A program made the translations under genes and the position numbers. A DNA stretch of 64,000 nt from Ceriagrion tenellum (Eukaryota; Arthropoda; Insecta; Odonata; Coenagrionidae). This document shows, piece after piece, positions 32,157-42,500 of this stretch (position 1 is the stretch's first letter; each line of letters starts with the position of its first letter). The notes under the pieces are model-generated. The model searched no databases. It saw nothing but the letters and a program-made list of their open reading frames with translations, and was not told the DNA's origin. The stretch is taken from contig OY720637.1 in the NCBI GenBank assembly GCA_963169105.1, positions 59,232,964 to 59,296,963 of the forward strand. The letters run 5' to 3'.

Positions 32157-32919
32157 AGGATATTTTGGCCACAATCACTAGGTGTACTAATCGATCTGAT
32201 CCCGGACTGATGTGAAAATTCCAAACGAGCCAACTCAGAGCGCCTGGCTTACCAACACTGATTGAAAATATCGATAGAGAACAATCGAATCCATCAATTT
32301 AACAATGATATTCCCGGTGAGTAAACGAAATTTACAGTCGCATTCCGAGTGAACAAAATTACCCAATTGGAAGTAGAATTGCGATGTGCTGCGATATTCA
32401 CAATGCCACATCACTCGCCATTATTGCACTCTTCTACGAGTATAACTGGTTACAGCACACGCCTCTAATAATGACGATTATATTTTTTTTCGCAATGGAA
32501 ACCAAAAGAAAAACGAGGAGCTCCACAGACCCCCTGGTTCAGATCGATCTGAAGTCTCACACTGGCTGAGCAAGAGGGGCGAGTCGGCCCGCTTCTCAGG
32601 TTGTTCCCACTAGCCCGGTGCGGTTACCATACCGAGCAGATCCCGTCAGATCGATCTGTTAGCGCAGTCAATGAGCTCAATCGAAAGGATTTCGGTAAAA
32701 TAGGTAAAGATGAAAATTTGAGACGCTTATGAAACCATTGTTTCGCGTACGTCGTGGATATAGGCAGAGTAATCATTAAAACGATTGCCTTTTATGTCGA
32801 CTTCTACCTCTTTCTACGGTCTACTGCTTTCGCTTTGCATTTCTCTCGACGTGTAATCCCATTCAAGTTTTCGTCCCTCAGAACTGAAAGACATAACTCA
32901 GCCAGACTTTTGAAGAATT
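32157..32919. other. Unassigned DNA
   Basis: Nothing was recognised. AGATCGATCTG occurs twice in direct orientation (about 32540 and 32649), about 110 bp apart. Confidence 0.35.
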
Positions 32920-33135
32920 AGGTTAGTCCACTTTTGATGAAAATCGAGCTAATTGGACCAATCAGCGATTTTTTGCAAACTTCTAGTTCGTGAAAAAATG
33001 GGGAAAGGTCGGAAATGGATTCTACAGGCAAGGAAGTATTGGTTTCTGACCTCTCCGATCTCTCAGGGACGAGAAGTTGGTAAAACTTATTTACTTGGTC
33101 CAATAACCACGACTTTCGGCAAAAGTGGGCTTTTC
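32920..33135. repeat. Foldback element
   Basis: Arms 32931-33000 and 33060-33133 are inverse copies at about 70%: GTCCACTTTTGATGAAAATCG with GCCCACTTTTGCCGAAAGTCG, TTGGACCAA, and ACTTCT-GT. Overlapping frames on both strands (32918-33103 and 32953-33375) follow from the inverted structure. No hammerhead-like core was seen in this one. Confidence 0.6.
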
Positions 33136-33398
33136 AGCTTCTTCCTAGATCTTGAGAAACTTACTAAGCGGAGTGCCCCACGGGAGAGAAAGACGCAATA
33201 CGACCGTCTGAAGAGTTTGAACGTCATTCTAACACTTAAAAGTTGTCTGAGAGAGATTAATTTTAATCAACCGTGTTCATACACGAGAAAAAGAAATATA
33301 CTTATTCTCGTGTGTGTAATATATTATTTGTATTATAGAAAAATACTGCTCTTGACACAAAATAATGGAGAATGATGCATTTAGTAAAGAACCTCTTA

Positions 33399-33853
33399 TG
33401 CCCAGTTGCAGGAACGTAATATATCTATTCCATTCCAAGTTATGGGACCCATAAGCCATGGAAACCACTCAATAAGTGTTACAGAAGTATTCGATAAATT
33501 CATTGGTTTCATTGTTCATGGCATGGAGTTATGAGTTCCATAAGTAGTCAAGATGGAGGATGCGCAATGAACCGCTTGGAGACTTAATTACTTGATATAA
33601 GGGATGATTTGAGACAAATGACCAGTTTGTTTACTCTCACTGACTAATTTTTATCTGCATTAGCAATTATTCATACGCTAAAGTTTCGTAAATTTTACGT
33701 GTACGTTTTACGTATTCGAAGCTATTAACTATTGGTAAATAATTTAAGTAACTAGTAGATGTGTTCATGCAACCCGAATATATTTATGATATCTATAACT
33801 TCATGGCTCTCATAAGTATTGATTCCATAACTAAATGTTCTTGCAACCGGCCA
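33399..33853 (+). mobile_element. PIF/Harbinger-type MITE, copy 3
   Basis: 455 bp, starting TGCCCAGTTGCAGGAACG and ending TTCTTGCAACCGGCCA, flanked by TTA on both sides (33396-33398 and 33854-33856). Internal landmarks agree with copies 1 and 2. A short internal deletion near 33700 replaces the CCGGCGGTAGAAG stretch of copy 1. Confidence 0.8.
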
Positions 33854-34067
33854 TTAGTGAAGTAGATTTTTAGTATTGGCTCACATTTCCTCTAAACATA
33901 GCTACAAGATTTAAAATAAAAATCCTGTTTTTCACGTAATTTATAAAAACCAATTCCTCTTTAATAAACATTTTATGGATTTGAATATACTTTTCGTCTC
34001 TTAATTGTATATCTGCGATGAAGATGAACGCAAACGGATGGGAGCGACATGTCACCCATATGTTTAA

Positions 34068-34640
34068 CCCTTATGTGCACACCCAACTTTTACGACGTTG
34101 TTACATTCCAAGGGTGCCCACCTCTAGTTTTTCTTTATTTCTGAGTCAGCATGGGAACAGAATAATTTCAAATCAATATACTTAACTAAATAAACATCAA
34201 TAGAAAGTATGTAAGCACTTTGAAGTCCCCAAACCATATACAGCTCCCATTTAGAGAGACAGAAATAAGGCCACGCAAGCCGCGAATGGAGCGTTTTTAC
34301 CTGCTTGGACCGTTGCGTAGTACCAACTAATTTACCATAAAATTGTTGTAATTATTTATTTAATAAGCCCTGTGATCTCATTAACTTATTTAAAGATGTT
34401 ATTAATCAATTTCCTGGGAAAAAATTCATTTTTCAGGCAGAGGGCATCCGGGTGTGTCCGCTGACACGTACTTTGACGCCATTTTGTTTACCTATAAAAA
34501 ATTAAAAAATATTGTCAGAGGTTATTTTGCTTTTTAAGGAGTTAATTAATGGGGATCCTGAGGCTCAGATGAAAATTTTCATTATCACTGAAGTTAAAAG
34601 CAAAAATATGACAGGGTGGGCACCCGGGTGCACATAAGGG
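34068..34640. mobile_element. piggyBac-type MITE
   Basis: TTAA (34064-34067), then CCCTTATGTGCACACCC..., ending ...GGGTGCACATAAGGG, then TTAA (34641-34644). Perfect terminal inverted CCCTTATGTGCAC plus a TTAA duplication are diagnostic of piggyBac. Subterminal GGGTGCCCACC (about 34114) is matched by GGTGGGCACCC (about 34616). The element is 573 bp with no transposase frame, so it would need a transposase supplied elsewhere. Intact ends and duplication suggest it is younger than most neighbours. Confidence 0.88.
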
Positions 34641-35450
34641 TTAAAGAAGGTAAATAGGAAAAAATACATGAAACGCCTTTAGAAACGCGAATCGTAAACG
34701 GGCATTATTAAAACTTATATGTGTTATTATAGAAGTAATATCCAAAAAAGGGAAAAGTTGATTCAGAGGATCCATCCCGAAAAATCCCTTAACCCTTATA
34801 CCTTCGGAGGCTTATCCAACTCCATACATGACCCCTCAATTCTTCTGGCAATTGCCCCCCTTCCCTCTCCGGCACACAGCGATCTGAACAATCCCCCCTC
34901 CCCTATTGCCCTCCACGCTCGGTTTCAAGACCCCTTGACATGAAAAAAAGGGTGGAGGGGAGCCAATCCATACTCCTTTTCTGTCCACGAAAACCTTTCC
35001 CCCAACCCTGTCCCAGGTTCCATTCAAGGAAGAGCACTCCCGACGCGAAAGACCCCTTCAGCGCTCCCACACCACCCCCATCCCTCTTTATGCACGCCCA
35101 ACCCTTATAAACCCCTCCCTCCCGCCCCCTGACAAAAATCCACACAACCCCTTTCCCCAGCTGAGTTGGTCTCCCGCCCAACGCCTCTCTCTTGAAGGGG
35201 GGGGGGGGAAACGTCGGGGCATACACTCACGAACAAGGACGTTCCGAAAAGGAGGGTGGTGGCGGGCGGAGGGGGGGACAAGGGGGGCGGGGACGGAGAG
35301 AGAGGGATGGATGAGATGGGGAAACGGGACCTTGGAAAAGGACTCCTTTCCTCTTCCGTCAATGGGTTCGCAGTTGGGATAGCCATGAACAGCGACGGAG
35401 GGATCAGGCGGAAGGGAATTGGGAGATGTGGAACGAGCATATTCCCCCCC
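34641..35450. other. GC-rich block with long homopolymer runs
   Basis: C-rich from about 34780 to 35190, then a 12-base G run at 35197-35208, then G-rich to about 35340. Proline- or glycine-rich frames on both strands (34719-35585) come from this composition. I see no splice pair or domain. The G-rich part can form G-quadruplexes and is a likely sequencing or assembly weak spot. Confidence 0.45.
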
Positions 35451-38400
35451 TATGCATGCAAATTCCCGACCACTTCTAGACGAGCTGAGAACATGAAATT
35501 TGGCACGAACCTTCTATGGAAGAATTCATCAGAGAAAAAATTCCGAAAACCGGGAATTTCTAACCGGAACCCGCCGAAAAAATAAAAATTGCGGTTTTTC
35601 GACGTTTTCGAAAATAAGACTTTCGGTTCTCGCTTAATATCTTTTGAACAATAGTTCGGATCTCGAATCTGACGAAAAATATCGATTTATCAACAAAATG
35701 AGGCCCTTTTCGTCTTTCTAGGCCTCGTAGTTTTCTCACTAGAGGTCTCTAAACACGAAATTTAGTCTAAAATGTCCCGCTTTTCGCGGTTTTGCGCTCT
35801 ACGGTCTAGACAGTCGATCTGATATAAATTTGGAGGACAGGTTATTTGTAGGCATTTCAACGTTCTAAAAAATGACGCATATTTTTTGTTTCTACGTTCG
35901 TTAGTTTCAGAGTTAGATGGCGCCAAATTCCGAATTTGTCGGAATTTTGTAAATGTCAAAAATGTTTCGTGTCGTCACGTCTTCAATAGTGGAGATATGA
36001 CCTTGAAATTTGACAGGAGTATGGTGCATTGCATGATCCTTATAGATATTTAGTGAAAATGCCGACTTTCTATTAACAATATGCCCAAAAAAATTTAAAA
36101 TGGTGGATTTTTCGCTCAGTTGTGGCGTAGGTCTCAGGTATTCAGTGTGTTGCCTCTGAACGGTAAGACAATTTACCAATGTTATGAATTATTGTTGTAG
36201 CTATTAAATTGGAGTAAGTGAGGATATCATTAGTTTTTTCTTATCCCCTAAAATCTGACTTAATGAAAATGATACCCCATTTAATCACGGTAAAATGCCC
36301 GTCACGTCTCTACTATTGCATATATGGCCTTGAAAGTTGGCAGGCATAAGCAGCATTACATGATTCTGAAGAACATTTAGTGAAAACACCGACTTTATAT
36401 CTAAAAATGGCCGAAAAAAAATAAAAAATGGCGGATTTTGCGCTCAGTTGTGACGCCGGCTTCTGGATTACGGTGTGTTGACACTGAACGGTTAAACATT
36501 TTACTAATGTTATAAATTTTTATTGTAGACAACAAAATCACCCAAATGTAAATACCATTTATTTTCCCTTATTGTCTATGATTATCTCACAACAATCCCC
36601 CAAATCTGACTTTATGAAAATGAATATCCTTTTCATCCCTATGAAATGCCCGTTTTGTCGCTATTTGTGCGTATTTCACCTTGGAATGTTGCATGCATGT
36701 GCTATTTGACATGTCCGTTATGGACTTGAAAACACCGACTTTTACACTACAAACAGCCACAAAAATTAAAAATGGCGGAATTTTTTCTTGGTTGCAGCGT
36801 AAGCATCTGGTTTGTAGTGGTCTGCTTCTGAACGGTTAGATACTTAACCAATTTTAGAAATTCCTTTTGTTGCTATTAAAATGTTTAATATGATCATTTC
36901 ATCACCTTTTCTCTATCCCTGATGCTTTTCTCACAACAATCCCCCAAAATGGGACTTGATAAAAATTACAACCCATTTAATCCCGGAAAATTCCCGTCAT
37001 GTCTTTACTAGTGCATGTATGGCCTTGAACGTTGACACGGGTATTCGCCTTTACATGCACATTGCGGATAAGTAGCGAAAATTAGAAAATTTTATATAAA
37101 AGCCTCAGAAAAAATTAATAATTCGTACTTTTCGATAATAACCGACGGCGCCGGCCTGTGTTTTTCCGTCTATTTCATTTGACCGGTAAATAACTGTTCT
37201 TGTTTGACGATTTTATTTTATTAATATTAAAAATGCCTAAAGAACAATACCTTTCATATCTTCCTAACCCTTACAGTTAACTTACAGCTATCGCTTAAAC
37301 TCAGAATTTCGAAAAAATCAGATGAAAGACATTTAAATCCAGTACACTGACGCTACCTCCAACTAACTGTAAGTGATAGACGAGACGTAAGGCCCCGGTC
37401 TGGGAAGTGGAAGGTTGGTGGTTCGATTCCAAATTGCGATTTTTCTTTATCCATAGTTTTTTCACCTATATCTTTAAAAAATTTTGTTTTCAACATTGTA
37501 ACTCGCTTTGAAAATATTTCCTCCCCCCCAAAATAAAAATGGCGCATTTCCCCGTTTTTCGTGGTTTTTTTCATTCTGGCTACTGGGTTTAACGCCTGAA
37601 ACGACTGCTTTTCACAGGTTTAGCTAAAGAATGAATATTTTTAATTAAGTCGTTGACTTTGTGTCGTTATCATTATTGCTTGCTTGGATATGAGCCCTAG
37701 AATTCGAAAGTTACGTGAAATTTGGGACTTTTCGGCGGTTTTCCAGCTCTAGCTACTGAACGGTTGATTGGATCGAAATTCTCATGCCCAATTTTATATG
37801 GGCAACATATCGGTCTAAACATTTACTAAATAGATTGTTTCTAAGATTCGTAGTTTCGGAGTTACATGCCGTTAATATCGGTATTTTTAATTTTCTGGCT
37901 TTTTACCCTATTTTTTCGCCGTTTTTCAATTTCGGCTCCTGGTTTCACTGGTAAATATGATTGCTTTTCATAATTTAAGTAAAATTTTGACTGAATTTTA
38001 TAATGTGTTTAATTTATTGTCGTTACTTTTATTATTCGCTTCGATACGAGCCCTCAAATTCGAAATATAGGTGAATTATAGGTGATGTTTACACAGGTCC
38101 ATCGTTAAACGCGGGGGAGTTTTTTTAGCAGTTCCCCTGGCTTACTGCGGAGTCGAAGGAAGACGGGTAGTTTTGTTTCGGCAGACACTCTAGCCTACTG
38201 CCGATTGGAGTCAATGAGTTTGTTGCGCCAGGCCCCCTGACCTACTGTCATGAAACTCATGTTATTCAGAGGTGCTCGCCGTACACGATATTCTTCATCC
38301 AGTCTCGCTGTAGGGAATCCAGCAAACAATGAGACCATATATTTACTGGCGACGAGGAGTTTTATTAGGCAGGTCCCCTAGCCTACTGTCATGTACTTTT

Positions 38401-38760
38401 GTACGCTTCACAATTGCACAGTTCAACGCGGGGGAGTTTTCTTTAAGCAGTTCCCCTGGCCTACTGCGTAGTCGAAGGAAGACGGGTAGTTTTGTTTCGC
38501 AAAGCATAACGAATATAACCCCTAGAACCACCCATTATATCAAGCTAGGAATCACACGCCCTGGGATTGACTGGTGCTTTCTACGCCCCGTAGTTTCAAA
38601 GTTACATGTGGTCAAATTCGGAAAGTTCGTTTTCACAGTCCGTGCTCTAAATGTAATAACCATGACGCCTAGGTTTTTCAAAATGGCGAATGCCCAAACG
38701 GGACACCAACGTACAACTCTCAAAATGGATTTCAACGATTAAAATCCTTACAAATAATGT
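35451..38760 (+). repeat. Diverged tandem array, period about 340-360 bp
   Basis: Copies are clearest at about 35960-36290, 36291-36650, 36651-36985 and 36986-37250. Each has a cytosine-rich AAATGCCCGTCACGTC-like start, GCCTTGAAAGTTG, a GTGAAAACACCGACTTT block, AAAATGGCGGATTTT, a GCTCAGTTGTGACG stretch and CTGAACGGTTA. Farther right, units at 37545-37720 and 37905-38080 share GCTTTTCA...TTAG-TAAA and TATGAGCCCT-AATTCGAAA. A third sub-array repeats GCGGGGGAGTTTT, CAGTTCCCCTGGC and GAAGACGGGTAGTTTTG at 38110-38190 and 38430-38500. CGTAGTTTC(G/A)(G/A)AGTTACATG recurs throughout. No frame is conserved. Confidence 0.65.
37370..37440 (+). mobile_element. tRNA-like segment inside the array
   Basis: TTGGTGGTTCGATTCCAA at 37413-37430 forms a T-arm-like hairpin with box B GGTTCGATTCC, preceded by TAGACGAGACGTAAGG. 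It may be a SINE head. The rest of the cloverleaf is not convincing, so this is not called as a functional tRNA. Confidence 0.35.
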
Positions 38761-38817
38761 TTTTTTCAGGAAATTTTTTCATACCCAACAAATTTTTGGA
38801 AAAAACAACTAAACGGC

Positions 38818-38860
38818 AATTAGGGGGCGAAGCCCCCTACCGAGTGAAGCGAATATACAC
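38818..38860. repeat. GGGGGC-GAA-GCCCCC hairpin at the array edge
   Basis: AGGGGGCGAAGCCCCCT is a perfect stem of seven pairs with a three-base loop, followed by ACCGAGTGAAGCGAA. It marks the right edge of the tandem array and precedes the LINE tail by about 120 bp. Confidence 0.7.
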
Positions 38861-38959
38861 GGCCGCATACTTGTTTTCCACGCGTATACGCCGATGTCCA
38901 AGCTGAAACAGTCTCCAGCTCTGATGAGTCGCGGTTTTTCGGGACTTAAAGTGGCAGCC

Positions 38960-39330
38960 AGGCATGTCTTAGGGAAGCACAAAAGAACAGAGAACGTCAC
39001 AGCAATGTTAAGGTAACTGGGGTGGGAATCACTCCAATTGAGGAGGAAGGTAAATAGATTGTGTGGGGTCAACAAATCGACAAAGGAAGGAAAAACTTGG
39101 GGGGAATTCGCTAAAAGGTAAGGCAAACCAACTACATAGATAGGAAGGACCACAGTTTCAAAATAGAATACAGGTCACAGAAATCGGATGTACCAAAGAA
39201 TTTCTTCCTGAACCGTGGAATTAAATAATGGAATGAGTTGCCTGAAGATATTTTAAAGTCTTTCCCTAACACAGTTAAAAATTTTGGAGAGGTAATAAGA
39301 GCTAAATTACTCCTGGGTGCATACTAAGAG
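38960..39330 (+). mobile_element. CR1-like LINE, C-terminal tail
   Basis: The plus-strand frame from about 39130 reads YIDRKDHSFKIEYRSQKSD, VPKNFFLNRGIK, stop, WNELPEDILKSFPNTVKNF. This matches the C-terminus of CR1/Jockey-group LINE proteins, where a hydrophobic FF-x-x-R-hh-x-x-WN-x-LP motif precedes the final F-K-x-x-L helix. The stop in place of the residue before W shows decay. The region 38960-39130 is likely the preceding linker but is frame-broken. Confidence 0.7.
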
Positions 39331-39644
39331 CTTGTGTGTATAAGTAATGAGTTCCACAATGAGTATATCGTTTGGAATTAATTCAACTTCATTTCTTATG
39401 TTATATTTTTGACGGTATACACCAGGCCAATCGCCTAATTATAACGACCTATGTAAATAAATCCACGGATAAATCACTTGAGGGTCATTTGATTCATACA
39501 AGTAGATGGCACTAGTAGGCATTTAAGAAAATGTTGATCAGATCGTAAAGGATAAAAATTACATCCTTTCAATGTGTTGTAAAAAGCGTCTAAGCTACAC
39601 AAAATGGTATCTCAAGTTAAACAATAAACTGGGCAGCATTATTG

Positions 39645-39800
39645 TCGTACTAGCTTAAGCTGCCACCTTCGGTGATATATCCCGCGTTTGTATATTACTC
39701 TAAAATAAAGGTTCACTTTCTTTTCCCTTTTCGCTAGTTCTTCGCATTTGAATAACCTGATTGCAAGTTGCCTAATTGAAACGTTAAAACAAAGTATTCA
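39645..39800 (+). repeat. Repeat R, uninterrupted copy (empty site)
   Basis: Matches 2620-2736 joined directly to 3186-3210. CCTGATTGC is followed at once by AAGTTGCCTAATTGAAAC, where the copy at 2.7 kb holds the LINE insertion. Confidence 0.6.
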
Positions 39801-39964
39801 AATCGCTAATTGCCTTTCTTTAAATAAATAGTTTGCAAAAAGTCAAGTTTCCTCGTTCTAATGCCAAAAATCGAATACATCAAGACTTCTAATTCTACTT
39901 ACAATGCATAATCTTTAGCTTTGAAATACTAAAAAACAGACTAAACCCATAACCTAAACCTCAA

Positions 39965-40125
39965 GAATCAAAAGCAATCGGTCGAGGATCGAACCCTCGA
40001 TGCACATTCTCCAGCGCAATCACACTACTCTAAGAAGCACCATATCCATATCAGAGACAGGATTCGAAACCGCGACCATTGAGTAGCCAGTCGGGAGCGT
40101 AACAGACCTGGAAACTGTATCCGGC
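39965..40125 (-). mobile_element. Two tRNA-like box-B segments
   Basis: On the minus strand ATCGAGGGTTCGATCCTCGA (centred near 39992) forms a perfect T-arm, with TAGTGTGATTGCGCTGG upstream as a possible box A. A second box-B-like string, GGTTTCGAATCCTG, lies at about 40058-40071. Both suggest tRNA-derived SINE heads in tandem; a full cloverleaf could not be drawn for either. Confidence 0.45.
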
Positions 40126-40214
40126 AAAACGCCGCGTAATAAATAACGAGGGAAGAGCCAAAGCAAAATAAAATTTTCAACACATAATCGTAAATAAGAC
40201 TTAAAGAAGAGTGT

Positions 40215-40432
40215 GGGATAAAATTGCAAGATTGCATATACACTCCTAATTGAAGGGAAAGTAGGAGGAAAAGTCCCCAGAGGATGACCCAGTAATAACT
40301 TCATGGACCAAATAAAGAGGAAAGTACATAGGAAGATATACCAGGAGGTAAAGGAACCAGTATTAGTTGGGAAGGGTGGAGTGCTGCAGGCCTCAGTGCA
40401 ACCAATCATAGGGTCGAACAACCAGTGAATGA
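40215..40432 (+). mobile_element. RTE-like LINE family B, 3' tail
   Basis: Plus-strand codons give LIEGKVGGKVPRG, NFMDQIKRKVHRKIYQEVKE and GGVLQA, corresponding to the family-B tail IEGK-EG-P-GRPR, MDQIKRK-HR-RYQE-RELALDR-GWR-AVNQS. The terminus is GGTCGAACAACCAGTGAATGAA. Other copies lie at 57698-57990, 62034-62445 and 62495-62605, all on the minus strand. Confidence 0.7.
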
Positions 40433-41151
40433 ATAAACTCCTAATATTATACTATATTAATAATTATTTAGGATGACCTGCAGGCTCACGTAGATTAGAA
40501 TGAAAGAGAGATACTCCGTGTTTACAGGCCCAAGCTGCTATCTCCTTGCATGATTTATTTCCTCATCCCGATGTTAAGTTTAGTTGGTAACAGTGTTGTA
40601 GACTGGGAGCTGAGCCTTAGAACTAATTTTGGATTGGCAATGGGAAGCCCACTTCGATAAGTCGATTTAACTATCATATTCACACGTAATGTGAAAGGAA
40701 GGTTTGAGTAATTTAATGATGATGGAAGGTTCAAGATATTCAAGTTCAAAAGGTATCGTATTAATTCTCCCGAAATTAAATATAAATAAATAAACCTGCG
40801 GAAAAATGCTCTCGCCGACGATGCACATCATAACTATAACGAAAACACTTAAAATACACAGACACACGTAAAACAGGACACAAAATATATGTTACAGACA
40901 GAACGAGAAACTTCGGAAGACAGAGAGAGACTTCGAAATCTAGAGACAGAAATACAAACCGAACGAGAAACTTTTGTACAGATAGAAAGAGAAAAAAAGT
41001 TGATAGGAAACACACAAAATTGACAAAATAGGGTGATAATATTTCTCCAATGGCCGTAACTATTAGCACAACTCGTCAAAAGATGGAAAAGGAAATATTT
41101 ACAGTGTTGGCTGGACGATAGCGTCAGTGACCAACCACAGCCTCTCCTCTC
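40433..41151. other. Unassigned; short degenerate tandem repeats
   Basis: At about 40895-40990 a roughly 25-30-base unit built on GACAGAACGAGAAACTTC repeats three times with variation. The minus-strand frames at 40776-41202 translate this and are rich in FLSLS, so I do not call genes. Confidence 0.4.
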
Positions 41152-41217
41152 GTGAAGGTTTACGTTCCCGTAAACCTTCACAAGGGGAGACGATTTCAGC
41201 AATGAATCGCTGAAATC
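41152..41217. repeat. Two adjacent perfect hairpins
   Basis: GTGAAGGTTTACG (41152-41164) pairs exactly with 41169-41181 across TTCC. Eleven bases on, GATTTCAGC (41192-41200) pairs exactly with 41209-41217 across AATGAATC. Confidence 0.8.
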
Positions 41218-41393
41218 AAGCAGGTCATCAAATTTTACTCAGGATGCTATGATATTAAGCCAAGGAATTTATTAAGACTTATAATACCCATTATATTAAC
41301 CCTGGCAAATATTTAATTAATTCGTGAAAACATACATATTTTACTTGTCAATAGATCATTAACTTCGCAAAGCTGAGCCTGAAACTATAAAAT

Positions 41394-41762
41394 GTTTAAC
41401 AATGATACTCAAACGATATCGTACTGTCTACCAAATTTATTTCAAACTCTTACTCAACACGTGTTTCAACTGCCTAGCAGTCATCATCAGGTAAGACTTT
41501 ATAAAAGCGGAGATAGGGAACAGCCATGTAATTATAGACCAATATCATTAACGTCACTATCATGTAAAATTATAGAGCATATAATAGTTACATCAATAAT
41601 GGGACACCTCGACAGCCAGGATTTATTGATAACAAACCAGCATGGGTTCAGAAAGGGACAGTCTTACCTGATGATGACTGCTAGACAGTTGAAACACGTG
41701 TTGTAAAAGTGTGAAATAAATTTGGTAGACAGTACGCTATTGTTTGAGTATCATTGTTAAAT
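41394..41762. repeat. Foldback element enclosing a reverse-transcriptase fragment
   Basis: Left arm 41394-41497 and right arm 41661-41762 are inverse copies (about 90%): TTTAACAATGATACTCAAAC, CGTACTGTCTACCAAATTTA, CACGTGTTTCAACTG, CATCATCAGGTAAGAC. The right arm on the plus strand reads TTAC, CTGATGA, T, GACTG...CAGTT, GAAACACGTGTT, GTAA. The 163-bp centre encodes a piece of LINE reverse transcriptase (next entry). Confidence 0.8.
41492..41665 (+). mobile_element. CR1/Jockey-type reverse transcriptase fragment inside the foldback
   Basis: Open plus-strand codons give LYKSGDREQPCNYRPISLT, SLSCKIIEHIIV, then NQHGFRKGQS. This is the start of the reverse transcriptase domain (the P-hYK-x-GDR, NYRPISL, and QHGFR-G-S blocks) with no stops over about 55 residues. 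Both junctions fall within sequence that can be read either as enzyme codons or as the arm GTAAGAC/GTCTTAC, so short homology at the joins is possible. It lacks all catalytic aspartates. Confidence 0.8.
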
Positions 41763-42269
41763 ATGCTGTTCTACAATATCTCGTCGGAGAAAGTGGAGTT
41801 TTTAAAATTTTTGGTACTTGGGTAAACATACCATCATAACATAGCTTTGGCTTCACTTAGATTTATAACGCAGTTAGCTGAAGACGCCTTCACAACCGAG
41901 GGTGTATTTGCAAGTTTATAAAAAGGCCAATGGCGACAAAAAATGAAAGTATGTAGCACTTAACTTATATAAATATGCGCAAATATAATAATATATTCAT
42001 TCTTCCATACATATATTCATACAGTTATTATTTCCATTCAAGGAAGTAAGGTATCCTGTAAGGCAATAAGCCTATAATTAGGCTAACTTCAAAAGTCTAA
42101 TATGCGGAAATGAACATACATAGAACCTAAATTTACTGAGTACCTAAAGAAAAAAATTGAAAGAAAATCTAGTGCGTAAAGAAAATTGCTACTGTAGCGG
42201 CTGGAAAATAGGCATTACAACATAGAATGTACAAAAAAATATGACTTGAGGCATAATATACGCAATACA
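41763..42269. other. Unassigned AT-rich DNA
   Basis: Nothing was recognised. Part may be the 3' untranslated region of the LINE that follows on the minus strand. Confidence 0.35.
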
Positions 42270-42500
42270 CAGACTTTTTACAAGAACTTTCCAATATTAC
42301 CAAAAGTTACTATCCATTTATGAATAAACCTTTCGTATTTATTAAAACAAGTAGTTTCCTTGATTGTGTTAGGTAGGACGTTGCACAATTTTGGTCCTAT
42401 ATACAAGAAACTCCTTTTGTACAGCGTTACATTTGGATTAGGCATAGGGACACGGAAAGCCCTGCGAAAATTAATCATCGCATTGCTCCCATTTTGATTT
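42270..42500 (-). mobile_element. LINE C-terminal fragment
   Basis: Minus-strand codons give NFRRAFRVPMPN, YKRSFLYIGPKLCNVLPNTI and FNKYERFIHKWI. The hF-h-x-GPKhh-N-hP motif followed by an F-K-x-x-h helix is the C-terminus of Jockey/CR1-group LINE proteins. The family differs from those at 14290 and 38960. Confidence 0.6.

Noticed and set aside
34719..35585. Frames of 70-111 codons in the GC-rich block
   Set aside because: Low complexity from homopolymer runs, present on both strands.
40020..40421. 133-codon minus-strand frame
   Set aside because: Shadow of the family-B LINE tail on the plus strand plus the tRNA-like segment.
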